Assembly (NCBI RefSeq): GCF_921293095.1
Contig: NC_060247.1
Span: 115,029,111-115,093,110, forward strand
Reading direction: 5' to 3'
Source of the DNA: Ischnura elegans
Lineage: Eukaryota; Arthropoda; Insecta; Odonata; Coenagrionidae
Length of the DNA: 64,000 nt
Shown: piece after piece, positions 42,901 to 54,316 of the stretch
How the letters are laid out: every line of letters begins with the position of its first letter
How positions within the stretch are numbered: position 1 is the first letter of the stretch
Notes under the pieces: generated by a model
Told to the model about the DNA's origin: nothing
Seen by the model: the letters and a program-made list of their open reading frames with translations, nothing else
The model's database searches: none
Translations under genes and position numbers: made by a program

Positions 42901-45900
42901 CTTTTCTTTGATGTGCATGCTTACCTGCACAGCGATTATTGGTCCTCCCCTGGTGAATTGCAGATCAGTCAATAAAGGCAAGAGTTTATCAAAGTAAATT
43001 TTCACTCTGCTTGTGAATTGGGGATCTGATGTGCGTACCTTGATGTCGGGTATCCTCAGCAACCAACTGCATGGGCAGAAAGAAGAGTCGGGTATTAAAA
43101 AACTATGCTTCTAGTTTTTCTGGTACTACTGTGAGGGTCAATAGTCATGATAACAGTTTCTACCGTATCACAGGAGGCATCTTCTGGTCAAAGTGATTTC
43201 AACCCAAATATGTACACTGGAATATTTAGGCAGACTTTGGCATCAAAATTCCCAATCAAGTCAGTACTGCATTTATATTGGCTTTAGAGTCTTTTCTATG
43301 TCATGGTCATTAAATATTTATCCATCCCGTGGAATTTTTCTGTTTTTTATAACTTCAAATGCCACACATATCACTCCAGGCAAGTATCTGATTTCCATAG
43401 AAATCAACGAGGTTTTGTCAATCTTGATGGTGTGCCTTGGCTCCATCCAAGCATGGTTTGAAATGCCTGTTAGTTGGAAAGTCCTCGTCTATGTAGCTCT
43501 ATTGAGTTCCTTCATTATCACTTTCTCAGTCCCATCATTCAGCCCAATATCAATGGAGCATGAGACTTCACAGACATTTTCAGAAAACTAGTGAGAGGTG
43601 ATCTTTGGGTCAAGATAGTATGTCTCCAGTCTTCCTTACCACTTTGTATTATGAACTTCTTTTCCATCAAAATTAAATTCCAAATCTGAAGTTGGACAGT
43701 ATAGATGCTGTTTTCATGGAAGTTGGGAACTCACAGGAAAATGACATGAAATAATAATATTGCATAATGTGTCTGGTTTATTCTTGTTCTCAAAGGTTCC
43801 ACATCAGACTTTGGTTCCATGTATCTGTTCCAAATCTGACCTTACTAGATCTAATTTTAGTGTGATATTTATTGGATATTTTATGAAGAGGTTCTGTTTT
43901 ATCATCATTACCCAGCTATTCTCACTCTTATATATTTGGCATGCTCTTTTTCTTTTACCATAGCCTCCCTTTGTGTACATACCTCTCCCTCCTTCTGAAG
44001 CTTTTTCATTTCACCACTTTGCCCCTTCTACTAAGCTTCTCTTGCTTCTCCTTTGTTTCTATTGCATATCTATTTTCCAAACCATTCTTCCTCTCTCCAC
44101 AATTTTCTTAATCCTTCTGCCCTCCAGATGTCAATTTGATTTCTCCACCACTTTTACAATTCTTTTTCTGACCCTCTCTCACCAATCTGATATTCCCCTT
44201 CTCCCCTAAACACTATTCTCTATTACTTTCTGGTATTTCTTTCCCTTAGGCTCTTTGACACTTTCTGTCTTCCTCTTCATAAAGAAAACGATATGGTCTA
44301 AGTTTTTATTTGCCACAGGGAAACATTGTGAGTTTATAGTAGAATGCTCTAGTCATTCTCTCACCGTTATGCCATTGTTTTTCCCCTCTGTATCCCCCCT
44401 CATGAGTGTCTTCCCACATGTCAATGTCAAAATTAATGGCTTGTTGTAAATAGTTTTTCCTCCATTCGATCCCTACTGCCATTCCTGTTTTCCATTTCAG
44501 GATTACTTCTTCGTCCACTAAAGATTTGAAAAATGTGGCTGAATGCGAATCATAATAAACAAGGCTTTCAAGAAAACCAACTGGTATAGAGGCATTCTGA
44601 AATTTTAAATCCATCACATCAATTATGCTCAAATACAAATCACATCTTACCTGGGTAGTCCTCCAAAATCCCACTCAGAACAGATATAAGGACCTGGCCG
44701 AATGATGACAAATAAATCCTCCTCCTGAGCAAGTTGAATAAATTTACGCACATCCAAAAACATTGAGAAGTCTCGATTGCCATCACCAAAATCAAATACA
44801 TCTTTTTCTGGCTCATGAAGGTTCCATGGTATGTACCTGCAATAGATGAATCACATGTTTGAGGCAATCAAAGCACCGGCTGGAGTTGCAAGGATGGAAT
44901 ATAAATGCTGTGGCATTCTGATGATCACGTATTGGAAGGTGGAGCAAGCATTAAAAAAATCAGAAGTGCTCAGGGGTTAAGCCTAAACATGAGCGTACTT
45001 AAGTGATATAATGATAAATACAACTAAGCATGGATTTGAAATGGCTGAAAGATGTGAAAATTTAGGGCGAAAAAATTATGAAATTAATCCTAACACATGA
45101 CTGTTTGCACCCAATCACCTCTCCGCTGGTGATCGTGTTGCCACCATCGCCCATTGGGTTAGCAAATTGTAATGGATACGACACCAGTGTGGTAACAAAG
45201 GGGGTAGGGGTGGATTTGAATGGTTGCCCCCCATCCATAATTTCTGCTTGAATTGAAAAAATGGTTATCTTTAAGGTGGCTCACCAATGAAAGCTTTCAT
45301 TCCTACAGCAAAAAAAAACATTGTTTAAAAATAATTGAAAGGTATCTAAATGCCACTCGTATACCCAAAGCAGACCACTGTCGTTGTTAGGTGTTGCATA
45401 CCACAAAGGCGCCGCGGAGAGTAATGAACCCCAAAACAGCGGCCTTAGACAGAGCCTCCGAGAGGGGGGGACAGATGGGGCTGACTGCCCCGTGCCACAG
45501 AGTTTAAGGAACTATTTCGGGGTAGTGAGGCCTCACAAGCAAACTATACTCTGGGCCACAAAATGTCTATGGACGGCCCTGAGCGTACCCCTGATTCCCG
45601 TCATCACCGCAACATGAATTTGAGTTGCGCTAGGAGAGTAAAAGGTGACCCACGCGACTTCGCTTTCAGCGCCAGTCTAGTTTCGATTGTCTGTGACTTG
45701 CAGAAATCACACAGTCTCGTTAGCTGTAACTACAAGCGGAACGAGAATAGGATTCTCTCCTACTATACTATGCAACCAACCGTGCATAATAGTCCATGTA
45801 GGTTGCATCCGGACAGGATGCGCGTAGTACTCCGTCACCGTCAAGAAAAAGGTACAGGAACGTACTCCTATACTTGTGTACCCTACGAATCGGCGTTTTT

Positions 45901-48900
45901 ATATCAAATATTTTAAGATGTAAAACAAAAATTAGAAGTGGAAGTTTCTCGCTGCAATGTAAAAGACTCTAGCTGACGAGGAGGAAGATTTATAAAAAGT
46001 GTGCCGCCCTAAAGTACTTTAAGTTGGACGTTATGCGGGTAGTACGATGTACGAGATCAGTCGAAAACCCTTTGAACAAATTACATTTCATTTCATTTGC
46101 GATGAGAATGCGAACCCATGATTGATTTTTTACATCAATTTTCAACATCAGAACCAATGAATAAAATTAATTTTGTTTTAAATACATGCATAAAGTGCAG
46201 AACATTTTCTCGGGTTTTCCTCCGGATAATTTGCTCCATGTGTTCTGAAGTTTCGAAGAGTGACTTGCTCTTCATCCTCAGGGGATCTTCTGAATCTAAG
46301 ATCTTACGTACATAAATTTAAACACACAAATTCAACTGCCTACGTTAAATACCTCTTCTGCCAATGACATAATTTCGTTCTTTGCTGCTATGGGTCCAAT
46401 CTGTTCATTATCTTTCCCGGATATGTATAATATGAGCAATAATCACCTTCCGTGATTGTTCATTTGCAATCCATCGTCATGAGATACCAATTTCACTGAG
46501 CTTCGGTATCACTAAGGGTTTTTGGAATTCAAATAAGCTATTTTCAGATTTTTATTCTGAATACAGTGCAGATAGTGAATTGCGTGATTAATCATGTGCA
46601 TAAAATCTTACGTTTCTAAGGTGTTGAAGCCGGCTGCACGGAGTTTCCTCATGCGATCTTGCCAGTATTCCGGATGGACCCTGAAGTAATGGATGGCTCC
46701 ACTAAAAATGGTGATTTCCTTACCATTGAGTAAGAATCCACTTGCCGGGGCTTCAAGGGTAGTATTGACCCCTCCAGCAGTGTAATATTCATATAATGTC
46801 GGTAAAGATTGATCACCGGTGGCCTAGGGAGGCAAAAAGAAGGAAAAATCAAGAGGTGCTAATGAGTTTATTTTCAACCGAAGCACATTCAATTCACTCC
46901 ATTACGTCCGCTTGCAACGCCAATGAATATGAGGAGCGAGGAACAGGCGCGTAGCCACGGAGTATTTCTCTTTCTTGGGAAGTTCAGCTTCTCAACTCCG
47001 AAACTCTTTCCCTAGCGGCATCTATTCTCTGAAACTCCATTTTTCGATATAAATACATGTCATAAAGTCTGCCAATAACAAGCAATGAATTTAACTTTTA
47101 GTACTATGCCAACGAAATGTAAACGCATAGCCAATTCAATGAAATGTAAGGTTTTCCGATGCGAGCGAATTGAAAGCACAACGTCAGTGCGTGCACCTCG
47201 CAACTGGCATACCTAAAAAACACCCTACAAAGCAAATTGATGGCAAAGAGCAGATAAATCTTACGCTGGGTCCTAATAACCATCGAAAAAATGGATTTTT
47301 GATGACACCGCACAAGCTACATGGCACACATGAATGCATAATAAATGCATGCTTTCAATCTGGGTATTAGAGAGAAAATGCGCCAATATCTCACACACAC
47401 ATTCACACTTATCGAGAGAAATAACGACGCTCATGTGCGGGACATTGGTTTCATTTCTTTCGATACATACACCAACATAGAAGTAAAGGTTTCGCTAATG
47501 GTAGGTCAAGTCGCCTCAACGACGGCAAGAAACTCCATTTCCAAGGTCAGAATTCTGACATATTGCGACATTATCGATTTCGAAAAAAATCACGCCTAGG
47601 TGTACAGCTGTAATATCGGCCAAGTTTGGCAAGTTTTGCTGGATATTAAAATGGGGTCGTTCACTCAGGCCGGAACTCGTAATTCATTAAAATAATAATC
47701 ATTCAAAATATTATATAAAAATTCATTCGGTAGATAGAAGCGGCAGATAAGTAACAGTGAAAGAAAAAATCTTCCCCATTCTGCCATTATTTTTTATAAT
47801 TAAAATAAGAAAACCCAGAAGTTGCCGCCCACTTTTCATGTGTTGGTGACGTCATTCGAGTATTGCTTCACGAACTCGTTCACGGTAAACCCCTCATTGA
47901 GGACGGGAAACGCTCTGTGTTGCGTGAGCAAGTAATAATGAATCGGTTGAGAAAGATGTGCGAGGTGGAGGAGAGTCAGCGAACCCCTCGGCACGATTTC
48001 GTGACGTCATCACCTTATATGAGGAAGGGTTAAGGTAATCAATTTTTCGCCGCAAATAGCTCGAGCAGTGGGCAATAGTCCGAGAAGCGGAAAATTTTTC
48101 ACCCCTATCACAATAGCCTATTTAAAATATATAGTTAACGAGATAACGGTTATCACGGTCCCATGCACCATCGTAGTCGGCCAGCTGGTCGTAGAGGCGA
48201 TCGAAAGATGTATCAGTTTCAAGGAAATATAACACGAAAAAGGTGATAGGGAGGCCTTTGAAAAGAGAGTTACTTGCAGGTTAATCGAATCTGCCGTAGA
48301 ATATTAGCGTCCCGTTCTACTCGACGTAATCTTCGATACAGTAAAAAGTGGATAGGGTAAAATATTGGATCCAAAATCACAATTTTTCATGAGGAGCTTT
48401 CCCGGGACTATTGCAATCACACGCCTCAGAAGTCATGCTGCGCATGCTCCAACCCAAACAAGTTGCTGAAAACTATGCCATGACTGGACTCCTAAGGTTA
48501 AAAAATAAACAGAGTGACGTCAGTAGTCAGGGCTGATGTTTTGTCCAACTCCATCGATGGTAAATTGAAAAAAGGAGCGCACCGTCAGTATTGTGAGATC
48601 GGTTCATGAACGGAAAATGAAATAAATACTACCTTTACGAAACAATCACTGAAAGAAGCAGCGGCGATTGAAAAATAGAGTTGCGGGAGCAAATTCTCAA
48701 TAAACTACTTTGGAGGGGCTAATACGACTGTTAGCGATGGGTAAACGGAGTTTCTACGGTATTTTTCAGTAAGTCAAGCCCCTCCTTCAACCCAGTGGAA
48801 ATTCGGGGACACACGTCTATCACCCTATGTCGCAGGTAGATCCCAGTTTTGGACGCGATAAATTAGACATTATAATGAATGAAATTCAAAATGCGACCAA

Positions 48901-48965
48901 AGATTTCTAATTACCTTGGATGTAGCTACAGACAGCAGGAAAACAGCTCCCAAAATTTTCCACAT
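33783..48965 (-). CDS. GLB1-like: Beta-galactosidase, glycoside hydrolase family 35 (GLB1-like)
   Basis: Eleven minus-strand exons join in phase to 631 codons; one short C-terminal exon is missing. Order (5'-3'): 48965-48915, 46823-46612, 44836-44651, 43066-42925, 42537-42378, 42300-42145, 40013-39867, 38379-38192, 36667-36423, 34507-34309, 33989-33783. Seen: signal peptide [90 protein letters not shown], which contains the acid/base Glu; [14 protein letters not shown], which contains the nucleophile Glu; [34 protein letters not shown]; and C-terminal jelly-roll parts [12 protein letters not shown] and [20 protein letters not shown]. It hydrolyses terminal beta-galactosyl residues; the signal peptide implies a lysosomal or secreted enzyme, and the sequence does not tell which. 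Human GLB1 has 677 residues. The symbol is family-level only. Confidence 0.93.
34309..34507 (-). CDS. GLB1-like: Beta-galactosidase exon 10
   Basis: Acceptor TTGTTTAAG; completes Lys, then [62 protein letters not shown]. Donor TGG|GTAAGA, phase 0. [11 protein letters not shown] is diagnostic of the family (human LVENMGRVNYG). Confidence 0.9.
34775..35047. mobile_element. hAT-like miniature element, separate family
   Basis: Starts CAGGGGCGAATCCAGG and ends CCTAAATCTGCCTATG, inverted and matching at most positions. Flanks GGGCATTG / GGGCATTA form an 8-bp duplication with one mismatch. G run after the left end, C run before the right end. In an intron of the beta-galactosidase gene. Confidence 0.7.
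36197..36230. repeat. 18-bp tandem duplication
   Basis: Two adjacent copies of GCTCAGATAGCCATCT, spaced at 18 bp, in an intron of the beta-galactosidase gene. Confidence 0.8.
36423..36667 (-). CDS. GLB1-like: Beta-galactosidase exon 9
   Basis: Acceptor AATTTATTTCAG; phase 0 in, phase 2 out (CCTGACAA|GTGAGT). Reads [71 protein letters not shown] corresponds to QHYGFVLYRT of human GLB1. Confidence 0.9.
36748..37005. repeat. Possible decayed inverted-repeat element
   Basis: Left TATCAAATATCTCGGAGATG and right (complement) CATCAAATTTGTCTGAGACA are imperfect inverted repeats of about 40 bp. No target duplication is clear. Lies in an intron. Confidence 0.35.
38192..38379 (-). CDS. GLB1-like: Beta-galactosidase exon 8
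   Basis: Completes the Asp codon begun in exon 7, giving the [17 protein letters not shown] motif, then [39 protein letters not shown]. Donor AAATT|GTGAGT, phase 0. Confidence 0.92.
39867..40013 (-). CDS. GLB1-like: Beta-galactosidase exon 7
   Basis: Acceptor TTTTTTGCAG, phase 1 in and out. Reads [48 protein letters not shown], then donor [23 protein letters not shown] corresponds to IGGTNFAYWNGAN of human GLB1. Confidence 0.92.
40100..40404 (-). mobile_element. hAT-like miniature element, family 2 copy 2 (inverted)
   Basis: Ends CAGTAGTGCAGC and GCTGCACCCCTG. Inverted copy of 19152-19448, sharing the terminal inverted repeats, C/G runs and interior. CCCAGCA occurs at the left junction (overlapping the first bases) and directly after the right end, suggesting a target duplication with loss of terminal bases. 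Confidence 0.75.
41824..42030. repeat. Palindromic retroelement-like repeat with 13-bp target duplication
   Basis: About 80-nt arms form a near-perfect inverted repeat (ATGTTGAAGTTGTTTCGGGT... against ...ACCCGAAACAACTTCAACAT). The centre has GAGCCCTGATGACGATAG. The whole is flanked by TACAGAATCATGA at 41811-41823 and 42031-42043. The long target duplication points to target-primed insertion of a Penelope-like or other non-LTR element in foldback form; this is inferred. Confidence 0.6.
42145..42300 (-). CDS. GLB1-like: Beta-galactosidase exon 6 (nucleophile)
   Basis: Acceptor TAAATCTGCAG. Reads [50 protein letters not shown]; donor AACTG|GTGAGA, phase 1. The Glu in [13 protein letters not shown] aligns with the nucleophile Glu of human GLB1 (NSEFYTGWLDHW). 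Confidence 0.94.
42378..42537 (-). CDS. GLB1-like: Beta-galactosidase exon 5 (acid/base)
   Basis: Acceptor CGTTTCTTAG. Starts [14 protein letters not shown], completing the [13 protein letters not shown] signature with exon 4, then [20 protein letters not shown] and [16 protein letters not shown]. Donor GGTG|GTGAGT, phase 1. Confidence 0.94.
42925..43066 (-). CDS. GLB1-like: Beta-galactosidase exon 4
   Basis: Acceptor CCCATGCAG. Reads (S)[40 protein letters not shown]; donor CAG|GTAAGC, phase 0. Confidence 0.93.
43067..44650. other. Beta-galactosidase intron 3
   Basis: 1.6 kb. On the plus strand 43970-44230 is C/T-rich. A plus-strand open frame of 132 codons at 43193-43591 has no recognisable homology and no supporting signals. 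Confidence 0.4.
44651..44836 (-). CDS. GLB1-like: Beta-galactosidase exon 3
   Basis: Acceptor TCTATTGCAG. Reads [59 protein letters not shown]; donor CCCAG|GTAAGA, phase 2. [10 protein letters not shown] is a hallmark of GH35. Confidence 0.95.
45185..45593. mobile_element. Miniature element, family 5 copy 1
   Basis: Shares ATGGTTATCTTTAAGGTGGC and ATTCCTACAGCAAA-type segments with copies at 52028 and 53570, and the GTGTTGCATACCAC..AGGCG segment with 50660-50811. Starts near CAGTGTGGTAACAAAGGGGG; the right end is set only approximately. In intron 2 of the beta-galactosidase gene. Confidence 0.5.
46187..46300 (-). repeat. Single-arm relative of the palindromic repeat
   Basis: On the minus strand: CCTGAGGATGAAGAGCAAG, CTCTTCGAAACTTCAG and GGAGGAAAACCCGAGAA. 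The same layout as one arm of 41824-42030 (TGATGACGAT..., ATCGAAACGTC, GGTGGGAAACCCGAAA). Confidence 0.45.
46612..46823 (-). CDS. GLB1-like: Beta-galactosidase exon 2
   Basis: Acceptor CTCCCTAG. Reads [66 protein letters not shown], then AC|GTAAG, phase 2; the split codon gives T before YIPWN in exon 3. Confidence 0.95.
46824..48914. other. Beta-galactosidase intron 1
   Basis: 2.1 kb, no coding or repeat signal that I can support. Confidence 0.4.
48915..48965 (-). CDS. GLB1-like: Beta-galactosidase exon 1 (signal peptide)
   Basis: ATG at 48965-48963; [17 protein letters not shown], a short hydrophobic leader, phase 0 donor AAG|GTAATT. It is the only upstream ATG exon that gives a signal peptide in frame with exon 2, 2.1 kb away, so the joining is inferred from phase and leader character. 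Confidence 0.82.
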
Positions 48966-50659
48966 AGCGATGAATCCACACAGCAAATAAGCGCCAAATA
49001 ACTCTTCAAATTTCCTCAGAATTCACGGACGAAAACAACCATGCCAATCCACTGAAAAGCAAAGGGAAGTGAGAAAATTGAGAGAAATCCACCAAGTAAC
49101 TAAATCACCAGGAATTACGAGCAGAGTTCCGCAGAAGAAGTTGGGACTGTCAGATGAGTCGGAAGTCTGTTGAAATTTGCGAACGTCTTCAGTGCGATCG
49201 AACGCGTAAGAACGGATTAAGCGAAATTCTTTCATCTATTTTTATCGAAATGAACGCGAAGAAAAAAACATGGCCTTGATAGTGCTGATATCGGAATTAT
49301 CTAATTCATCGCCTTGAATTTAAATTCTTGAAACGGGTTTAGCATTATTTTCATTTTTTATGCTCTGAGATGTCAATATGTACTGGATCATATATTTTTA
49401 AATAGCACGAATTTTCCCTTAATAAGAAATGTTGCTGAACTACCCATAAGTTTTACGTGCATGCATCCGCTGTAGCGATTAAATACGATGAAAATTAAAT
49501 AAACATTTCCAATTCATTTATGGCTAAAAAAAAGGCTCTTTGTAAGCTTACTGTTTGAATCCGATTTTTATCAGCATGACTTTTTACTTTGTCCTTCTAT
49601 CAACAGCAACTTCCACACAAAGTCATAACGTCGTCAAAGATCTTTCCCTGTGCCACAAGGTGTTAAGAGTACAGCAGTTGTGATTAAAATGCAATGCCTA
49701 TCATTGGATTTGGAATACGCTAAACTAGTAATCTACGACCAATTCACTCACTTGTATCACCCTTGGAAGTTAGGAGGTCTCGGACCATAAGACCAAGTTA
49801 TTGAATTACGACTCGTAGGGTGTCAAAGAAAGAGCGCGCTCTGTCAATTAGAGGCGGAGACCCGTTGCTTCTATCAGCCAGTAAAATAGACCGAGCTTTA
49901 CCTAGACATATCTGAGAGCTTTTCTGTGATGAAAAATTAGTGAAGATAAGGAATGGCTAGCGACACTCGATCCAGCTGCAAAACAGGGCGCACTCTAAGC
50001 TCAGCGGGATGCATGATATCGCCATGCGTTACCTCAAATAAAAACCTTTGACGATAAATATCTATATTTTCTGAGATATTGGGAAGTTACTTCAGCTGTT
50101 GTTTGAAACAGAGATCACCTCAAAACACCTTCACTCGACGAGTCAAGGCCTAGATTGTGCGCATTCACTATTTCAGGGAAAAATATTTGAAATGGGTCCT
50201 TTCACCAATTTGAAAAAAAATAGTCGATTGTGATAGCTTTAAAAATATAGAGGCCCATAGTTTTCCTTTTCAACTATTTCTCTAGCTTATACATTAAAAA
50301 AATCGATGGCCTCAACCCTTCCGCAAAACATTTGATGACATCATGAACTCTAGCCGAGCGGGTCACCGCATCTCCGCCACCCCTAGACCTCGGCATCGGC
50401 CTCGGTTCAGAGTTGTTCAAACTCTTGCGAACGATACCTATCTTCACTGGGCAGTTCTCCCGAAACGATCGTTTGATAACTTGAGTTATTAAACAGGCAC
50501 TCTAGTAACATCACCAAATAAAGAAAATTGGGTGGCAACTTCGGCGTTATTGTTACATTTTGAACAAATATGATGACTAATTACAAATTAGTAATTAATG
50601 ATACGAATAAATGAGGAAGAATTTTTTTCAACACGATAAATCTTCTCCAGCCACCAACC
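48966..50659. other. 5' flank of the beta-galactosidase gene
   Basis: Should hold the 5' UTR and promoter. No TATA box or initiator could be assigned. No coding signal. Confidence 0.35.
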
Positions 50660-50811
50660 GACTTCTTTTAACGGAGTTGCAATTTTGGGCTGACTGCGAG
50701 AACGGCCAAATATTGGGAAATGCAAAGGCGGATTGAGGTCGTTTTATGGGGAGAGGGTTTCGAATGATCATTATTTACCGCGTCGCCTTGGTGGTATGCA
50801 ATACCCCGCGG
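50660..50811 (-). mobile_element. Family 5 fragment
   Basis: On the minus strand reads GTATTGCATACCACCAAGGC, ACGCGGTAAATAATGATC and so on, parallel to 45392-45450. It abuts the family 3 copy at 50812, so one element is probably inserted in the other. Confidence 0.5.
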
Positions 50812-51025
50812 CAATGGCGTAACCAGAAATTTTGTTCGGGGGTGTCCAAAACCGGGGGGGAAATTTTTTGAAAAGCAGGGTACTAAGTAGAGGTTTTTCA
50901 TCTAATTGTAACATCTTTCATAATCGAAAAAACTTCATTTTTCAAAGAAATCTTTTATAAATTCATGATTTTTCAATATTTGGTTTTATTTTGTGATGAA
51001 AAATAAGTGTGCTTTATATGACATT
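50812..51025 (-). mobile_element. Family 3 copy 2 (inverted, truncated)
   Basis: Starts CAATGGCGTAACCAG and carries the complement of the 31743-31982 interior (TTCAAAAAATTTCCCCCC..., AGCAGGGTACTAAGTAGAGG, TCATGATTTTTCAATATTTG region). The far end has lost its terminal repeat. Confidence 0.6.
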
Positions 51026-52027
51026 GGACATCCATCCAAAAATATTACCATTTTTTCAATAGGGTAGTTTCCTTCATCAAATAAAACGAAAGGCATCGAT
51101 TGGGATTCGTTACCCACCATTACTATATTCATAATATACAAATTATTTCATTTTAGAAGTACCGGTTTAGACAAATGGCAATGGTCCATTTTTATCCTCA
51201 TTTGAAAAGGGCCAGATTGGCGCCCATGCGATGCCACTCCACGTGACGTCACAGGGACCTAGTTTCTATACGAGAAGATAGGAGTAATACATCGTCTGAG
51301 GTTACCAATGCATGCATGAGGCGCAGAGCTCAGGGAAACATGTCTTAATAATCACTTATTAAAACTGGCTAAGGTCGGAAAGTTTTCTTCATTTGATAAG
51401 GTATTAAAAATCCTTATTTAAGCCTAGCGCTACCAGCCAGCAGGGTACTCAGCTACCCGCTAGCAGCCTGCGTCGTATCACGCTCAACTCACCCCAAGGT
51501 CACCTCACAGGGTGGCAGTGGGAACCAGAAATACGCCACACGGAGAGATTTCCCGGCATTTATACTTACGCGTCTCGTTTTCGCGCGCTTAAAAATATTC
51601 ACTTTTCATTTAATCGCGAAAAATAGATATCGTCATTTAAAAATCTAAAAGCGTGAAATACGTACTCCAGGAGTAATAATCTTTCGATTTAGGCAATAAA
51701 AAAATAATAGGAAACCACCCTATTCTTGAGAAATTACGAACAAGCTGGGGGAGGTTTGAGAGGAGAAAGGCAGCCCCCGAGGATGCCACTGGGGGAATAG
51801 AAGTTTGAATCAGGGTCGGCAACGGGACCGTTTGAGCGCAACGGTTCGTTTCTGCTAACAAAACTAATAGGTGATTTTCGTGAGCAAATGAGTTACACTC
51901 CGGGCGAGAACTCATTGACAGTCCTGCTCCAAGAGGAAACGATTCAAGACAAAAATCATTAGCCCACTGCACCAACTCTTTTCGAAAAGACGGTTCTGAT
52001 ACAAATAGAAGTTGAGTTAACAGCTCC

Positions 52028-52307
52028 CAGTGGCGGATAAAATTAAGTAGGGGATCAGAAGGACAGCCCCACTAGTAATATTTGGAAAAATTGGAAATAT
52101 GGCTATCTTTAAGGAGAATCTAAAATGAAAGTTTTTATTCCATTAACTAAACAAACAACAGTTCAAAATCATTGATGAATCTATAAAAGACACTTCTTTA
52201 TGTAAATCAGACCTCACATGCATTATCGCTGTAAGGAACTGCATTCCACCAAGGGTCCGTGGACAATGATGAAAGCCACGCCAAAGAACAACCTTAGTCT
52301 GCCCCTG
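52028..52307. mobile_element. Family 5 copy 2 (hAT-like)
   Basis: Starts CAGTGGCGGATAAAATTAAG and ends TTAGTCTGCCCCTG; flanks ACAGCTCC / CCTACTCC agree at five of eight positions. Interior shares ATGGCTATCTTTAAGG and TTTTTATTCCA with the copies at 45185 and 53570. Confidence 0.58.
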
Positions 52308-53569
52308 CCTACTCCCTTATTCTGAAAAGGCATGGTCCCCGCTGTCACACAATCTATGTATAAGGGATATAAGGGACAAAACAGGAAATTGAGGCAACCA
52401 AAATGCCATTTAGCCTCCAGGTAAAAAAGGTGGCGTGGGGCTTGTGTAGCATTATTTTTCAAAACTCTGCTCTAAGGCCACGAGAACAGGGGAGATTCCA
52501 CATGTTTCAGTTTTCCAATGTGGAAAATACACCTGCAAGGTATGAATGATATTGGTGGGTAACACTTTGGAAAGGATCATTGTGAGTTTTGTAAGGGTTC
52601 GACTCCTCCATGAGTTCCGAGTAGTCGAAGGGCTCTGCCCCTCTATGAGCTCAGGTGGATTAGTTTTCTGAGAGGCTAGCACCTCTATAGGATCAGAGCT
52701 ATGGGTTCTCAAACAGATTCACTCCTTTAAAAGTTGCAGTGATACGGCTACACTTCTTATGAGAACTGAGGATTTGGTCCTGAAGAGGTTCCGCTACTTG
52801 TTGTGTTTGAAGCAGGCACGTAGCCAGAAATTAGCTCCAGGGGGTACTTTGGGGGAATACGGGTTGCCTTTATTGATCCTCTGATGTTGATTAGCAAGTA
52901 TGGGAAAACCATAACTTTCATTGAGTTGGGCTATTTAGTATTTTGTTTGCCTGATGTAGAAAGTTTAATCTGTTGTTAGTTATTGGCAAGACATTACATA
53001 TGAAATGTAACTATGTACATAAAAAAATGGAGCATCAGAGCATAGATGCCCCCAGGCTAGTGGTCTTCGCAGCATATGTATCATGGGTGGTCACCAAAAG
53101 GAAACCAAATTTTGGGGGAGCAGAAGCCCCCACCCCGACTACATGGCTAATTGGAAGCAAAAGAACTACCTATGTCCTTTCAACTGAACATTTCCATATT
53201 GTGAAACCAATGGGTTCTGTTGCATTGTCATTTCTGTTTTTAACCCTGTGACCCCTCTGCTCGCTATGGCCCTAAGTGCCAGTAGCTCATGGCTTCATTG
53301 CTGGCCTTTAATTTCCCACTTGATAACAATCAGTCCTTGATCTTCGGCATGCATGACCCGATTGCACATGCATACCTGATGGGAATCAGATTAGAAGCAT
53401 GGAGGGGACTTCAACTTCCCTCCAAATCACCCAGTGGTGGATTTAGGGGGGGGGGGATGACCCCCAATAATTCGTGGAATAACTGAAAAGACAACAATAA
53501 TGTCGTCTTTATTTAACTTGCCAAATCATGACTATGCAACCTTACATTTTACAAGTTGGACAATCACAC
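52308..53569. other. Intergenic DNA with transposon fragments
   Basis: Contains G/C-run fragments that look like element ends (for example CACGTAGCCAG near 52817 and CAGTGGTGGATTTAGGGGGG near 53431) without findable partners. No gene. Confidence 0.35.
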
Positions 53570-53900
53570 AGATGCATATCTAGGGTGCTGCAAAGTCACC
53601 CAAGTGGGATTCCAACCAACCTTTAGTTTGGTAGATGAGGATGTTTTCCCTCTGCAAATTCCAATTAGGCAGACAAAAAATATGGTAATCTGTAAGGTGG
53701 CTCTCTGATGACAGTTTTTATTCCAACAGCAAAACAAATAATGCTTAAAAATGATTAGGAAAATTTAAAGCCACTTGTCTACACACATCAAAACTCATGC
53801 CTGAGAGATATAACGTGCTTTTGAACTGCCTTCGAAAGTGATGAACAGCTCCCATCCTCCCCAAAACAACTACTTTAATCGGCCCCTTTAGCTACTCAAT
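53570..53900. mobile_element. Family 5 copy 3
   Basis: Shares TAAGGTGGCTCTCTGATGA, TTTTTATTCCAACAGCAAAAC and GCCACTTGTC..ACACATC with 45185-45593. The ends are decayed and limits approximate. Confidence 0.45.
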
Positions 53901-54316
53901 TTTTCTCACTAACCTAACAACAAGTTTTGTATCCAAACAATTTACTCACACTGCCTTCAACTTTTAGGTAGGCATCAAAGGAATTCATTTGATCATTATT
54001 TTCAAGAAGTTCATTTGATCGGAACTTGAATTTTGGGAGATTGAGCGAAAGCAGTATATACATACACTTATTTTTCCTAAAACTTTCTGGAGGGGGTTTG
54101 AACCACCATGATCATCTCCTTGACTGATCACAGTCTTGACAAATCTTCCAATGCCACTCCTCTATTATTGAAGCTATTTAACTCAATTCATCCCTACTTT
54201 TGGCAAAAAAGCTGAGCCTTGGGCACCAATAGAAATGATAGTGACATTGGCGTTGATTGCAGTAAAACTTTGTGGTGGACGGGCTTCTGGGAGGTACGGA
54301 ATACTTATGTAATAAC

